64,000 bases of DNA, taken from the NCBI GenBank assembly GCA_964477265.1, contig CAYZDJ010000002.1, forward strand, positions 186,001 to 250,000, read 5' to 3'. Below, piece after piece: positions 35,382 through 44,577 of this stretch (its first letter is position 1; every line of letters begins with the position of its first letter). The position numbers and the translations under genes are program-made. This DNA comes from CAIVPM01 sp964477265 (GTDB lineage: Bacteria; Bacteroidota; Bacteroidia; Chitinophagales; Chitinophagaceae). Under the pieces are notes generated by a model. That model did not search any database. It saw only the letters and a program-made list of their open reading frames with translations, and was not told the DNA's origin.

Positions 35382-36671
35382 CTATCTTGTAAATTTCAAT
35401 TTTTTGCCTAAGTAAATTGCATTACTTCCCAACTCTTCTTCAATACGCAAAAGCTGGTTGTATTTAGCAATTCTATCTGTTCTACTAGCACTACCAGTTT
35501 TTATTTGACCACAATTTAAAGCTACTGCAAGGTCTGCAATTGTTACATCTTCAGTTTCTCCACTTCTATGGCTCATAATAGTATTGTAGCTATTATGTTG
35601 AGCCAACGTTACAGCATTTATAGTTTCAGTAACAGTACCAATCTGATTTACCTTTACAAGCAATCCATTTCCTATTTTTTTGTCAATGCCTTGCTGCAAA
35701 CGGGTTACATTGGTTACAAATAAATCATCTCCAACCAACTGACATTTTTTTCCTATAGCATCAGTTAAATTTTTCCAGCCATTCCAATCATCCTCTGCCA
35801 TTCCATCTTCAATACTTACAATTGGATATTTTTTAACCCAGGTTTCCCAGTATTTTACCAGCTCATCGCTGCTCATTACCTTGCCACTGCTTTTATGAAA
35901 AACATATTTCTTTTTCTTAGCATCCCACAACTCACTGTTCGCAGCATCCATAGCAATTACAATTTGTGAACCAGCTTTGTAACCAGCTTGTGTTATAGCT
36001 TCCAACACAGTTTCAATAGCTTCTTCATTGCTTTGAATGTTTGGAGCAAAGCCACCTTCATCTCCAACATTTGTGCTATATCCTTTTTTCTTTAATACAC
36101 TTTTTAATACATGAAAAATTTCTGTTCCCCAACGCAAACCTTCACTAAAGCTTGATGCACCAACTGGCATAATCATAAACTCCTGAAAGTCTATTTTATT
36201 GTCGGCATGTGCACCACCATTTACAATGTTCATCATTGGTACAGGCAATGTTTTTGCATTTGTACCTCCAACATATCTGTACAAAGGCAAGCCAGCTTCT
36301 TCAGCAGCAGCTTTAGCAACAGCCATGCTTACAGCAAGAATTGCATTTGCACCAAGTTTACTTTTATTTTCAGTTCCATCAAGTTCAATCATCGCTTGGT
36401 CAATTGCAGCTTGTTCACTTGCATCAAAGCCCATTAACTCGGTTGCAATTTTTTCGTTTACATTTTTTACTGCTTTTAACACGCCTTTACCAGCATATTG
36501 TTTTGCATTGCCATCACGTAATTCAACAGCTTCGTGAATGCCAGTGCTAGCACCACTTGGCACAGCAGCTCTGCCCATTGCACCACTTTCTGTTATTACA
36601 TCAACCTCAACAGTTGGGTTGCCACGGCTATCTAAAATTTGTCTTGCATGAACGTCTAATATAAAACTCAT
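35382..36671 (-). CDS. eno: Enolase
   Basis: 429 residues, normal family length. Interconverts 2-phosphoglycerate and phosphoenolpyruvate in glycolysis, in the cytosol. Visible landmarks: DVHARQILDSRGNPTVEV (N-terminus), GAHADNKIDFQEFMI (about 153-167), NVGDEGGFAPN (about 198-208), IEDGMAEDDW (about 283-292), and SHRSGETEDVTIADLAV (about 367-383). The open frame runs to 36689, but those codons lie at the predicted transcription start, so ATG 36671 is used. Its last 37 nt are duplicated in copy 1 of the 145-bp repeat. Confidence 0.97.
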   Translation of the reverse strand: MSFILDVHARQILDSRGNPTVEVDVITESGAMGRAAVPSGASTGIHEAVELRDGNAKQYAGKGVLKAVKNVNEKIATELMGFDASEQAAIDQAMIELDGTENKSKLGANAILAVSMAVAKAAAEEAGLPLYRYVGGTNAKTLPVPMMNIVNGGAHADNKIDFQEFMIMPVGASSFSEGLRWGTEIFHVLKSVLKKKGYSTNVGDEGGFAPNIQSNEEAIETVLEAITQAGYKAGSQIVIAMDAANSELWDAKKKKYVFHKSSGKVMSSDELVKYWETWVKKYPIVSIEDGMAEDDWNGWKNLTDAIGKKCQLVGDDLFVTNVTRLQQGIDKKIGNGLLVKVNQIGTVTETINAVTLAQHNSYNTIMSHRSGETEDVTIADLAVALNCGQIKTGSASRTDRIAKYNQLLRIEEELGSNAIYLGKKLKFTR

Positions 36672-36686
36672 AATTAAAAATTTTTG

Positions 36687-36694
36687 CAAATGTA
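36687..36694 (-). promoter_or_regulatory. -7 element TACATTTG of eno
   Basis: A perfect TAnnTTTG match 15 nt before the ATG; predicted leader is under 10 nt. Confidence 0.6.
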
Positions 36695-36703
36695 TAAGAA
36701 AGC

Positions 36704-36738
36704 GTTAATGGTTTATCGTTTGTTGTTTATGGTTTGAG
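36704..36738. repeat. Heptamer array upstream of eno
   Basis: Five in-step units including GTTTATC and GTTTGTT, then GTTTATG and GTTTGAG. Confidence 0.65.
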
Positions 36739-36767
36739 ATTATGCAATGATAAAAAATTATTCAAAA

Positions 36768-36791
36768 CTATGTGCCTATGTTTCTATGTGG
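36768..36791. repeat. Octamer array downstream of rnc
   Basis: Three 8-nt units: CTATGTGC, CTATGTTT and CTATGTGG. This resembles CTCTGTGC, CTCTGTGG at 55733. Confidence 0.55.
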
Positions 36792-36801
36792 TCAAAAAAA
36801 A

Positions 36802-37500
36802 TTACAAACCTAACTTATCTATTGCAAGTTGTGTGGCAATAAGACTTGCATCCTTTTTGTTTAATGCTTTGCCCGCTGATATTATTTCTCCATCCACCAC
36901 AACATTTATTGTAAATACTCTTCTCGTTCCTTCACGTTTATCTTCAACAACATCGTACAATAAATTTTTGCCATTTTTTGTTGCCCAGCCAATCAATTTA
37001 TTTTTCAGGTTAATGTCAATAGCTTCAAGCGATTCAACAAACATGTGTGGAATAACAATTTGTTTTAAAACCCATTTTTGCGTTTTAATATAGCCTTTGT
37101 CTAAGTATATTGCACCTATTACAGCTTCTAAGGTATTGCCAAAAATTTGACTGTTGCGTAGCAAAGAATCTGATTTATTGTAAATCATCAATTGCTTAAA
37201 ACCCATTTTAATAGCTATATCATTTAGCTGCTGGCGGTTAACCATTTTGCTTCTCATTTCAGTTAAAAAACCTTCGCCTTTTGTAGCATATCTTTTAAAT
37301 AAATAATCTGCTACAATACTGCTCAATACTGCATCTCCAAGATATTCCAACCTTTCATTATTATCAACCAAACCTTCTTTAATGCTACGATGGCTTAAAG
37401 CAATTTCATACAATTTTAAATTGCTAACCTTAAGAGACAAAGTATTTTCTATCTCTTTTTTTAGATTTTTTTTAGATGTAGGAAATAATGAAGAAAACAA
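36802..37500 (-). CDS. rnc: Ribonuclease III
   Basis: A 232-residue dsRNA-specific nuclease used in rRNA processing. The catalytic signature is NERLEYLGDAVLSSIVADYLF (about 48-68), with the second acidic cluster in NTLEAVIGAIYLDKGY (about 123-138). The C-terminal dsRNA-binding domain begins near residue 165 and ends with GKALNKKDASLIATQLAIDKL. The start is TTG at 37500: there is no in-frame ATG before the helix leading to ALSHRS, a stop lies shortly upstream, and a perfect -7 element lies at 37527. In many Bacteroidota rnc follows acpP-fabF; here it does not. Confidence 0.93.
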   Translation of the reverse strand: MFSSLFPTSKKNLKKEIENTLSLKVSNLKLYEIALSHRSIKEGLVDNNERLEYLGDAVLSSIVADYLFKRYATKGEGFLTEMRSKMVNRQQLNDIAIKMGFKQLMIYNKSDSLLRNSQIFGNTLEAVIGAIYLDKGYIKTQKWVLKQIVIPHMFVESLEAIDINLKNKLIGWATKNGKNLLYDVVEDKREGTRRVFTINVVVDGEIISAGKALNKKDASLIATQLAIDKLGL

Positions 37501-37526
37501 TTTTAAATGAGAATTTATTTACGAGT

Positions 37527-37534
37527 CAAAAGTA
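37527..37534 (-). promoter_or_regulatory. -7 element TACTTTTG of rnc
   Basis: A perfect TAnnTTTG match on the minus strand, 26 nt before the TTG start. Confidence 0.55.
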
Positions 37535-37561
37535 AAGGAAATAGTTTGTGCAGTTGAAGTT

Positions 37562-37957
37562 CTATATTTCCACAACTTCTGTTTTGCTTAAATAATCGTG
37601 CAGGGTTTTGTCTAAAAATGGAATAAAAAACATATCAATAATAATAAGCCTTACTAAGCTACGAATGAGTATTTGCAATACATTGGGTTTTGTGTTACTA
37701 TGGCTTACAACCTTTGTAAAACTTATTAACTTGCCAATGGTTCTTTTAAAAAAAAGTTCAGCTAAAAAGTAATAAAAAAATAATACTACAAAAAACAAAT
37801 AGCCAAAATTGAAGTAGTATTTAAAATGAGCATTACGTAACTTAAACTGTTCTGCATAGTATTCGTTTATTTTAGAAATGATATAGCTGATTAAAAAAAT
37901 AACCAATGTATCAACTAAAAAATTTAATACTCGTGTACCAATACCAACTTTGTTCAT
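37562..37957 (-). CDS. RDD family membrane protein
   Basis: About 131 residues with three membrane helices. The RDD landmarks are R-V-L-N-F-L-V-D near the N-terminus (GTRVLNFLVDTLVIFLISYII), ELFFKRTIGKLISFTKVV in the middle and RSLVRLIIIDMFFIPF at the second conserved basic site. RDD proteins are small inner-membrane proteins, some reported as Na+ antiporters, with no settled role. The start is taken as ATG 37957; a longer frame to 37975 is possible. Confidence 0.8.
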   Translation of the reverse strand: MNKVGIGTRVLNFLVDTLVIFLISYIISKINEYYAEQFKLRNAHFKYYFNFGYLFFVVLFFYYFLAELFFKRTIGKLISFTKVVSHSNTKPNVLQILIRSLVRLIIIDMFFIPFLDKTLHDYLSKTEVVEI

Positions 37958-38022
37958 AGGGTGCAAACATAGCAAAGAAAAATGTTAGATGAAAAACCTG
38001 TAATGTTTTATAAAAGCAAAAG

Positions 38023-38105
38023 ATAGAACGCAGATGACACAGATTATCACGATTTACTATGATTACCTGTGTTAATTTTGATAATCATTAAAATCTGCGT
38101 TCTAT
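38023..38105. repeat. Long imperfect palindrome between PorU2-like gene and RDD gene
   Basis: ATAGAACGCAGAT (38023-38035) and ATCTGCGTTCTAT (38093-38105) are perfect inverted repeats of 13 bp. The inside holds CACAGATTATCACG-like and CTGTG units of the dispersed family. It ends 5 nt from the stop of the gene at 38111, so a role in transcript ending is plausible. Confidence 0.65.
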
Positions 38106-38110
38106 TAAAA

Positions 38111-41100
38111 TTACCTCATTAAATACATTTTACCATAGCCTGCTTTAAAATACTGGTCAGTACTTATTTCTGTTCCATAATTATCGGTTGGCGTAAACTT
38201 GTCAAGTGCTTTGCCATCAAGGCTTGTAATAACCCTGTACAAGTAAACACCATTGCCTAAAGCAGAGCCATACATATCAGTTCCATCCCATTTGTAGTCT
38301 GTAATATTTCGTCCAATATGTAAATTGCCTAATTCGGCTTTTGTAATTTCCTTTACAATTTTACCTGTAACTGTAAGTATTTGTATGCGTATGTTATCAG
38401 GTACTTTTGTACCAGTAAGTGTAAACACAAATGCTGTTGATGTAGTAAATGGATTTGGATAATTAAAAACATTACTAATCATTGGCTTGTTATTTACTAC
38501 AAATTGAACTCTGTATTGTTGTGGTCCTGCTGCATTTTCACTTTTGTCCTTTGCCTGCACAAATAATTCATAGGTTCCATCTTCTAAAAGTAATGGATTA
38601 AATTCGGCAGATGCAGTATTTTTTCCATCATTAATGGCAGGTATAAATCTTAGTGTATCGTTATCATATTTATACTTTCTTACTGTACCATCAGGAAACC
38701 TAAGCTGCACATTAATTGTGGCTGTATCATTAAGTAATAAATATTTTGATTCGTCTTTCAACGACAATCTTATATATGGTTTGCTGCTTACAATATCATT
38801 ATTCAAAATATGTACACCATCAAAAGTTACGTCTAAAACTGGGTTAATATTATCTCCATTTACAAAGAATTTCTTAAAAGCAAAATTGTTTGTAAGGGTT
38901 TGTTCTTTTGGTGAATCATTTGGATTAATGCTTACGTAAAAATTATTGTTGCCAACAAAATTTGCTGAATTGATAGTTGTTTTAATAGTATCTACATCTC
39001 CTGGCAATAATTTTTTAAGCTTAGGAACAACAATTGTATTGGTAACATTGGCATTATCTGTAACGCTTAATTTAACTAGCAAACTATCGCTATAGTCTGT
39101 ATTGCTTACATTTTTAAACACCATTGAAACATTCTGCAACTCTCCTTTTTGCAAGGTATCTTTAAACACAAAATTAATTGGCATTAAAGCTCCTTCAGGT
39201 AAAACATCTGCCAACAATCTCCAATACTTTAACTGATATGCAGTAAGGTTTACTGTGTCTTTTACCTGCATATAAATTTTTAAATAAGGATATGTTGAAG
39301 CATTAACAGTTGATATGTCATTATTAATTTGTGTTTCTGTATAATCATATAAAGTATCAACACTTCCATTAGCTTTTACTCCCAATAATTTTAATGCAAC
39401 TATATCTTCCAATTCGTTTCTATTGCCTGCCCACAACATATTATACCATTTTGTTGCAGGACCAAATTTTGGAGAGACTATTATGCCATTGGTTGGCCTG
39501 GTTGGCACATTTGCGTTAAGCATCAATACATCACTGCTATCAACTGTAAATTTAGAAACAGGCGTAAATGCACTGTTATTTTTTTGATACACAAATGCAA
39601 ATGCACGCACTTTATTAAATGAATCAATATCAGCAAAACCAACATTTTTTAAACGATGATATAAACTATTGCCAGCACCAAATAAAGTCTCGTCCTGCTT
39701 CCAATCATTGGCAAATGTTGGATTGCTCCATACTTTATCAAGAATGGTTGAACGAACTACAACATAGCTTCCATTTTTAATGATATTGTCCATAAAATCC
39801 ATAGCAGCCTTGCGTCCTGTGGAAGTTATGGTTTCAAAACAAAAATCATATTCTTTGCCAAGTGTGCAACCTGTTGTATAAAACTGGCTTCCATATTGCC
39901 CTTGCTGTCCAGTATTGCAATTAAACAATGGTGCCAAAGTGCTATTGTTATAAACTGTAAAAATAATATTTTGATCTCTCCAGCAAGAGCCATACGTTAC
40001 CGGATTTGCCTCATCGTTAATAGCGATACTAGTTCTTTCGTTATATGGCCACACGGAATTATAAATAGTTAAAAAATTATTTATAGTAGGGAAATTAAAT
40101 TTTCGAGAATTTGTATCGGCAACAAGATTACTTAAGTTGCTTTCGCAATGCTGATAGAAATGAGACTGGTTAAAACCAGCTGTTGTTGCATTTTGCAAAT
40201 AAACAAAACTGCTGTTTGCCCAACGATAACTGCTGCCAGTAGCAGGTACAGTAGCAACACGCCAGTAATATACTGTGCTGTCTTTAAAATTTATTGCAGG
40301 ATCAAATTCAATTAAACCACCAACCGATGAAATGGTTTTAGTTACTTTAAATGAAGAATTAAATAAAGTGGTTGTATCTAACTCCATCACATATTGGCTT
40401 AATGGTGCAAAAACGTTGGCAGTTGAAGCACTAAGCTTGCTTTGTGCTTTATTTATGATAGAATAATTGTAAGGATAAATTGGTTTTATTTCATCTTCAA
40501 AAATTACAAATTGCTTTGTAACAGTGTTATTGGTTTCACTCAATTCATCATACTTGTTATTGGCATCAATGGTAATGGTAATGCTGTTATTTCCTTTATC
40601 TGTTAAGGGATTAATAGGAATATTAATATTGACAGATGTATCAATATAGCGTATTGATGCAATATTTTTATCAATAATTGTAACAATGCTGTTATTTGGG
40701 TAAGTACGTGTTACAGTAAGCTTCACACTATCGCCTGTGCCTTTACCAAGGTTATAAATATTGGCTTTAAGATTAAACGAATTATCAAGTATTGAAACAA
40801 ATGTTGGACTAATTTTTACTTGTGCATCTTCTACTACAAAATCTGGCTTATCACTTACATAAATTCTTATAGCAGGATCGCCATGCAATAAAAATTGCTC
40901 GCCATGTGTTCTTCCAAAATAATCATTAAAGTTGTTGGTTTGCGTTCTTAAATTGTTAAGACCTCCTATCATATTCTGACCAATGCTTTTACCATAATCA
41001 ATTTTAGAAACAGACTTGTAGAAACCTGTGGAATAATAATCAAGATAACTGGTAATGCCAAAATGTGATGTGGCAATAAAAGCTATGCTGCCTTTGTTTT

Positions 41101-43201
41101 TTGCAAATACAAATCTTTCGGCAAGGCAGGTTGGCTTTGTAAACCTTAGCACGTCATAATCATAAAAATTACCGGCACTACAACCATTAACTAAAAACAC
41201 AGGATACTTGCCTGCATTATTATAATCATCAGGATTATTTAAATTATATGCCAATCCACTTGCTGCACTATGCCCAAAATAGGTAAGCAATCCAATGCCA
41301 TTTTCAAATAATTTGGCAATATCATTTTGTGTTAAATTTACCGAGCTACTACTTGTTTTGCTTAATGTAACAGCAGTTGCACAATAGTTAGTGTCTTTTG
41401 CAATGTTTTCATAATTACTTAAATAATAAGTTAACAACTGGCTTAAACCAGGATCATCTGCACCAGCAACATGTACCAATTGTTTCATCCAAAGTTTATT
41501 GGCAATGGTTTGTGTAGTGCTTGTACCCTGTGTCTCATACTGTTTTATTTTATCTAAATAATCTAAAATTTCTTGTTGTGTAATGGCACTTAGCCTGCCA
41601 AAAGGCAATATTGGTGCAGGTTGTGTGTTGTCTGGCGAAACCAGCAAGGCATCGCTTGCAGGCCAGCCAAATGTTGGAACTAAATCTTGCTTGTAAATAT
41701 CAGCGGTGCTTTCATTAAATCTAAACTCATCATAAGTAACAGCTTTGCCTATAAAAAATACATATTGTGGGGTTATTGTAAAGTTGGCTTTTGCATAACG
41801 TAAAAAATTCCTGATACTTAATGGATGTTTTTTTACACCATAGGCAAACTGGTCAGTTAGCTCGTCTATATCATATATTTTGGCATTAAAGCTACCACCA
41901 TTTGCACTGTTTCTATATTGCCTGTATTGCTCAACAGCATTGGCACCATTCATTAACATTTTGTTTGAAACAATAATATAATCTGCCTGGTTGCCTGCCA
42001 CAGAAAAATCAATAAAACTCTTTGTTTCAAGTGTATTGATGCTGGTAATATTTGCATTGGCTTTACTTACCAAAACATAGTTTGTAGCAGATGCAGTTGC
42101 TGGTATGGCAAATTGTAAAACACCAGTAATAGCAGTATCTGCAACATAATACCTTAAATTGGTAGCATCGTATAAAACTGGTAAAAGCAACCCTTTGTTA
42201 AAGTTGGTTATTTGCAAATAATTACCAATACTTGATGCAGGTAAACTAAATTCAAAATTGGTTTTATTGTCAAAATTAAATTGTCGTGGATATTGTAATT
42301 CAAAAAAACTGGCAATTGCTCTGTCAAACGAACTGTCCACTGTCCCTGAATTTACCTTATATATTTGGATAGACAGATTATCATTAACACCATTAAAACT
42401 GGACAGAGCTATATTGTTAACAGTATTAATGCTTGTAGCAAAACCACCAAAAGTTTTGTCTAAAATATTGGTGCTGTTAATATTTAATTTTATGTTGCGA
42501 GAAAAGCTGCCACCATTGCCTGATAAACCTGCAATGGCAGTAGCAGCAACACTTGCAGTAGCAACGTATAAGTTGCCTAATGAAATATTATAGGGAGTAT
42601 TTATACCAATATCTCTTGTGCTTAAAAACTCTCCATTGTCATAGCTTGATGAATAAATGTCTTCGCCAACATTAACTGCATAGCCTCTGTTGGCCCTGTC
42701 TTTAAAGTTAAACCTTAGGTTATGCATAAAATAAGGTTCTATTGGTAAGGTATTGGTTGCAACATTGTTGGCTGCAAACCTGTATCGTAAATTATTTGCA
42801 GTGCTGGTATTTAAAGTTAAAAAATAAGTAGCAGTATCTGTAAGCAGGCTTAGTTTATCTGACAACTGGCTTGCAGTATTTTTATACAAGTATTTATCCA
42901 TTTTGCCATCATTCATTTGCCCATAAAACTCTATAAAATCATTTGCACCAAACACACCAGTTGCAATACTTGTGTATATGGGCACTTGCACGCCATTTCT
43001 CCATAATTGAAAATGTTCTGCCTGTGTACTGCCCATGCCACTTGCTGCCAAAACACTTTGGTTAATACGATACAAGCCTGTTGCACCAACCTTAAATTTA
43101 TAGTAGGTTTTGCTGTAATCAATCCATTCGTTGTTTAAAGGCTGCGACATAGCAACTACGCTACTTACCATAAAAGCAACGAATGCAATAACTTTTTTCA
43201 T
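38111..43201 (-). CDS. C25 (gingipain-type) cysteine peptidase, PorU2-like T9SS sortase
   Basis: 1,696 residues with a signal peptide (cleavage after VAMSQ, about residue 19). The caspase-like C25 domain lies about 405-790: the catalytic histidine is in YFGHSAASG (about 640) and the catalytic cysteine in VNGCSAGNF (about 671). A CARDB-type domain follows (about 785-890), then a long region with further beta domains, and a C-terminal FlgD/CHU-like Ig domain (YPNPFTTSTAFVFTL to the end, from about 1580). PorU is the T9SS sortase that removes C-terminal sorting domains; this longer architecture matches the paralogous PorU2 type. No PorV, PorQ or PorZ gene is adjacent. Confidence 0.85.
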   Translation of the reverse strand: MKKVIAFVAFMVSSVVAMSQPLNNEWIDYSKTYYKFKVGATGLYRINQSVLAASGMGSTQAEHFQLWRNGVQVPIYTSIATGVFGANDFIEFYGQMNDGKMDKYLYKNTASQLSDKLSLLTDTATYFLTLNTSTANNLRYRFAANNVATNTLPIEPYFMHNLRFNFKDRANRGYAVNVGEDIYSSSYDNGEFLSTRDIGINTPYNISLGNLYVATASVAATAIAGLSGNGGSFSRNIKLNINSTNILDKTFGGFATSINTVNNIALSSFNGVNDNLSIQIYKVNSGTVDSSFDRAIASFFELQYPRQFNFDNKTNFEFSLPASSIGNYLQITNFNKGLLLPVLYDATNLRYYVADTAITGVLQFAIPATASATNYVLVSKANANITSINTLETKSFIDFSVAGNQADYIIVSNKMLMNGANAVEQYRQYRNSANGGSFNAKIYDIDELTDQFAYGVKKHPLSIRNFLRYAKANFTITPQYVFFIGKAVTYDEFRFNESTADIYKQDLVPTFGWPASDALLVSPDNTQPAPILPFGRLSAITQQEILDYLDKIKQYETQGTSTTQTIANKLWMKQLVHVAGADDPGLSQLLTYYLSNYENIAKDTNYCATAVTLSKTSSSSVNLTQNDIAKLFENGIGLLTYFGHSAASGLAYNLNNPDDYNNAGKYPVFLVNGCSAGNFYDYDVLRFTKPTCLAERFVFAKNKGSIAFIATSHFGITSYLDYYSTGFYKSVSKIDYGKSIGQNMIGGLNNLRTQTNNFNDYFGRTHGEQFLLHGDPAIRIYVSDKPDFVVEDAQVKISPTFVSILDNSFNLKANIYNLGKGTGDSVKLTVTRTYPNNSIVTIIDKNIASIRYIDTSVNINIPINPLTDKGNNSITITIDANNKYDELSETNNTVTKQFVIFEDEIKPIYPYNYSIINKAQSKLSASTANVFAPLSQYVMELDTTTLFNSSFKVTKTISSVGGLIEFDPAINFKDSTVYYWRVATVPATGSSYRWANSSFVYLQNATTAGFNQSHFYQHCESNLSNLVADTNSRKFNFPTINNFLTIYNSVWPYNERTSIAINDEANPVTYGSCWRDQNIIFTVYNNSTLAPLFNCNTGQQGQYGSQFYTTGCTLGKEYDFCFETITSTGRKAAMDFMDNIIKNGSYVVVRSTILDKVWSNPTFANDWKQDETLFGAGNSLYHRLKNVGFADIDSFNKVRAFAFVYQKNNSAFTPVSKFTVDSSDVLMLNANVPTRPTNGIIVSPKFGPATKWYNMLWAGNRNELEDIVALKLLGVKANGSVDTLYDYTETQINNDISTVNASTYPYLKIYMQVKDTVNLTAYQLKYWRLLADVLPEGALMPINFVFKDTLQKGELQNVSMVFKNVSNTDYSDSLLVKLSVTDNANVTNTIVVPKLKKLLPGDVDTIKTTINSANFVGNNNFYVSINPNDSPKEQTLTNNFAFKKFFVNGDNINPVLDVTFDGVHILNNDIVSSKPYIRLSLKDESKYLLLNDTATINVQLRFPDGTVRKYKYDNDTLRFIPAINDGKNTASAEFNPLLLEDGTYELFVQAKDKSENAAGPQQYRVQFVVNNKPMISNVFNYPNPFTTSTAFVFTLTGTKVPDNIRIQILTVTGKIVKEITKAELGNLHIGRNITDYKWDGTDMYGSALGNGVYLYRVITSLDGKALDKFTPTDNYGTEISTDQYFKAGYGKMYLMR

Positions 43202-43405
43202 CTAATTGTTTTTAAGTAATAAATCACTTAGCTATAAACGTTTGTGAGGTTGTAAAATTACAATGTAAAATACTTTATTCTCACTTAAAAAAAGTAACTA
43301 AGTTTAGTGTAGAATTTTAGAATAAAGCGTGTTGTAATTTTTTTGAAACTGCAATATAAGGGATTTTTATTTCAAATGTGTTACCGAAAAATATTGGTTA
43401 ACTTT
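43202..43405. other. AT-rich intergenic region, no gene seen
   Basis: Upstream of the PorU2-like gene. No perfect -7 element or hairpin was recognised. Confidence 0.4.
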
Positions 43406-44338
43406 TTATTTCATTAATGCTGGCCTTTGTGTTACCTCATGATAACAAATGGCTTCTTCGTTAAAGTAGTGCAACACCATGCTTTTTCGGCTTTTGGTTT
43501 TATCTATATGCTTATTACCTCCATGAAAAAGATTAGCATGCCAGATAAGCAAGTCGCCTTTTTTAGCAATAAAATTTGTTTTTTCAATTTTGTGCTCTAC
43601 AATTTTATTGGCAATCATTTTTTCGTAAGCATCATAATTATTTTTGCCAAGCATGAAGTAGCTTCCTTCATTATCGTAATCTGCATTAAGGTAATAGGGC
43701 AATTTATGGCTACCAACATAATAATGCAATGGACCATTATCAGTTGTTATATCATCCAATGCAATCCATACACCCAGCAATCCACCTAATGGATGAGTAG
43801 TCATGTGTATGCTATCGCTGTGAGTATCTTGTTCGCTGCCCATTAAAAAATTTATGCTTTGAAATAATTTGGCTTTGCCATTTATTAATACATCAAGCAG
43901 TTCTGTAAGTTGTTTATCCTCACCAATATTTTTTAATAATGCCGATTTATGAATGGCAAACATTATTTTATTTACATAGCTAAAACCTACTTTTTTATTT
44001 TGTAATAATGTATCAATTTCAGTATTTATTACATCAACCTCTTGAGCAGAAAAATAGCTGCTTAATACAGCAAAACCATTTGCATTATAATTTAACAAAC
44101 TTTGTTGCGATTGTTGGTTAAGTGTTTTAAATATGCTGCTATTAATAATTTTATTGTTATCAACTTCCTCAGATATGTTATTGCCAAAGTGTTTAAAATC
44201 TTTACTGCTTACAGGCGAAAAGTATTTTTTGTTTATACCTAATTTTTTATAGATAGGTATATTATGCATCAATTGCTTTTTATGAAAAAAATTATACAAA
44301 GCATATGTAAATTTTATTTTCCTTAAAAACTCTATCAT
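43406..44338 (-). CDS. Phytanoyl-CoA dioxygenase (PhyH) family protein
   Basis: A 310-residue Fe(II)/2-oxoglutarate-dependent oxygenase. The metal ligands are H and D in DTHSDSIHMTTH (about 170-181) and the distal histidine in LIWHANLFHGGNKH (about 267-280); the arginine for 2-oxoglutarate is probably in KSRKSMVLHYF. Length and motifs fit the PhyH fold, whose members hydroxylate many small molecules, so the substrate is not assigned. It stands alone between the PorU2-like gene and rsmD. Confidence 0.85.
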   Translation of the reverse strand: MIEFLRKIKFTYALYNFFHKKQLMHNIPIYKKLGINKKYFSPVSSKDFKHFGNNISEEVDNNKIINSSIFKTLNQQSQQSLLNYNANGFAVLSSYFSAQEVDVINTEIDTLLQNKKVGFSYVNKIMFAIHKSALLKNIGEDKQLTELLDVLINGKAKLFQSINFLMGSEQDTHSDSIHMTTHPLGGLLGVWIALDDITTDNGPLHYYVGSHKLPYYLNADYDNEGSYFMLGKNNYDAYEKMIANKIVEHKIEKTNFIAKKGDLLIWHANLFHGGNKHIDKTKSRKSMVLHYFNEEAICYHEVTQRPALMK

Positions 44339-44577
44339 AAAAATATCTTCAAAATTTTATTACAAAATGCGATGCATTTATTCGTTAGTATATCTTTGAA
44401 GTTGTTTAAAATTATTTTAACCCCAAAGGAAACAAAGTATTTCACAGGTAAAACAGAAATATATAATAAATGCACAGTTATCTCTGTGTTTCTTTAACCC
44501 AGTGACCGCTGTCGTAAAATCTCTAATTCGCCCATTTTAAATACTATAAATTTTAAACAACTTCTTTTTATGAAAAC

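Larger units (their letters stand above)
35274..35418. repeat. 145-bp direct repeat, copy 2 (right of RAYT element)
   Basis: Identical to 34487-34631. It includes the true 3' end of eno (35382-35418), the eno terminator (35323-35356), and a second copy of the DUF2167-type promoter (35282-35311) pointing into the transposase gene. Confidence 0.95.

Noticed and set aside
34487..35418. 145-bp direct repeats read as an ordinary IS target-site duplication
   Set aside because: Far longer than known target duplications, and Y1/IS200-type elements normally make none; reported as an unusual structure instead.
38023..38105. The long palindrome as a riboswitch or attenuator of the RDD gene
   Set aside because: It lies about 60 bp upstream of the RDD start but matches the dispersed palindrome family and abuts the preceding gene's stop; no ligand-type architecture is visible.
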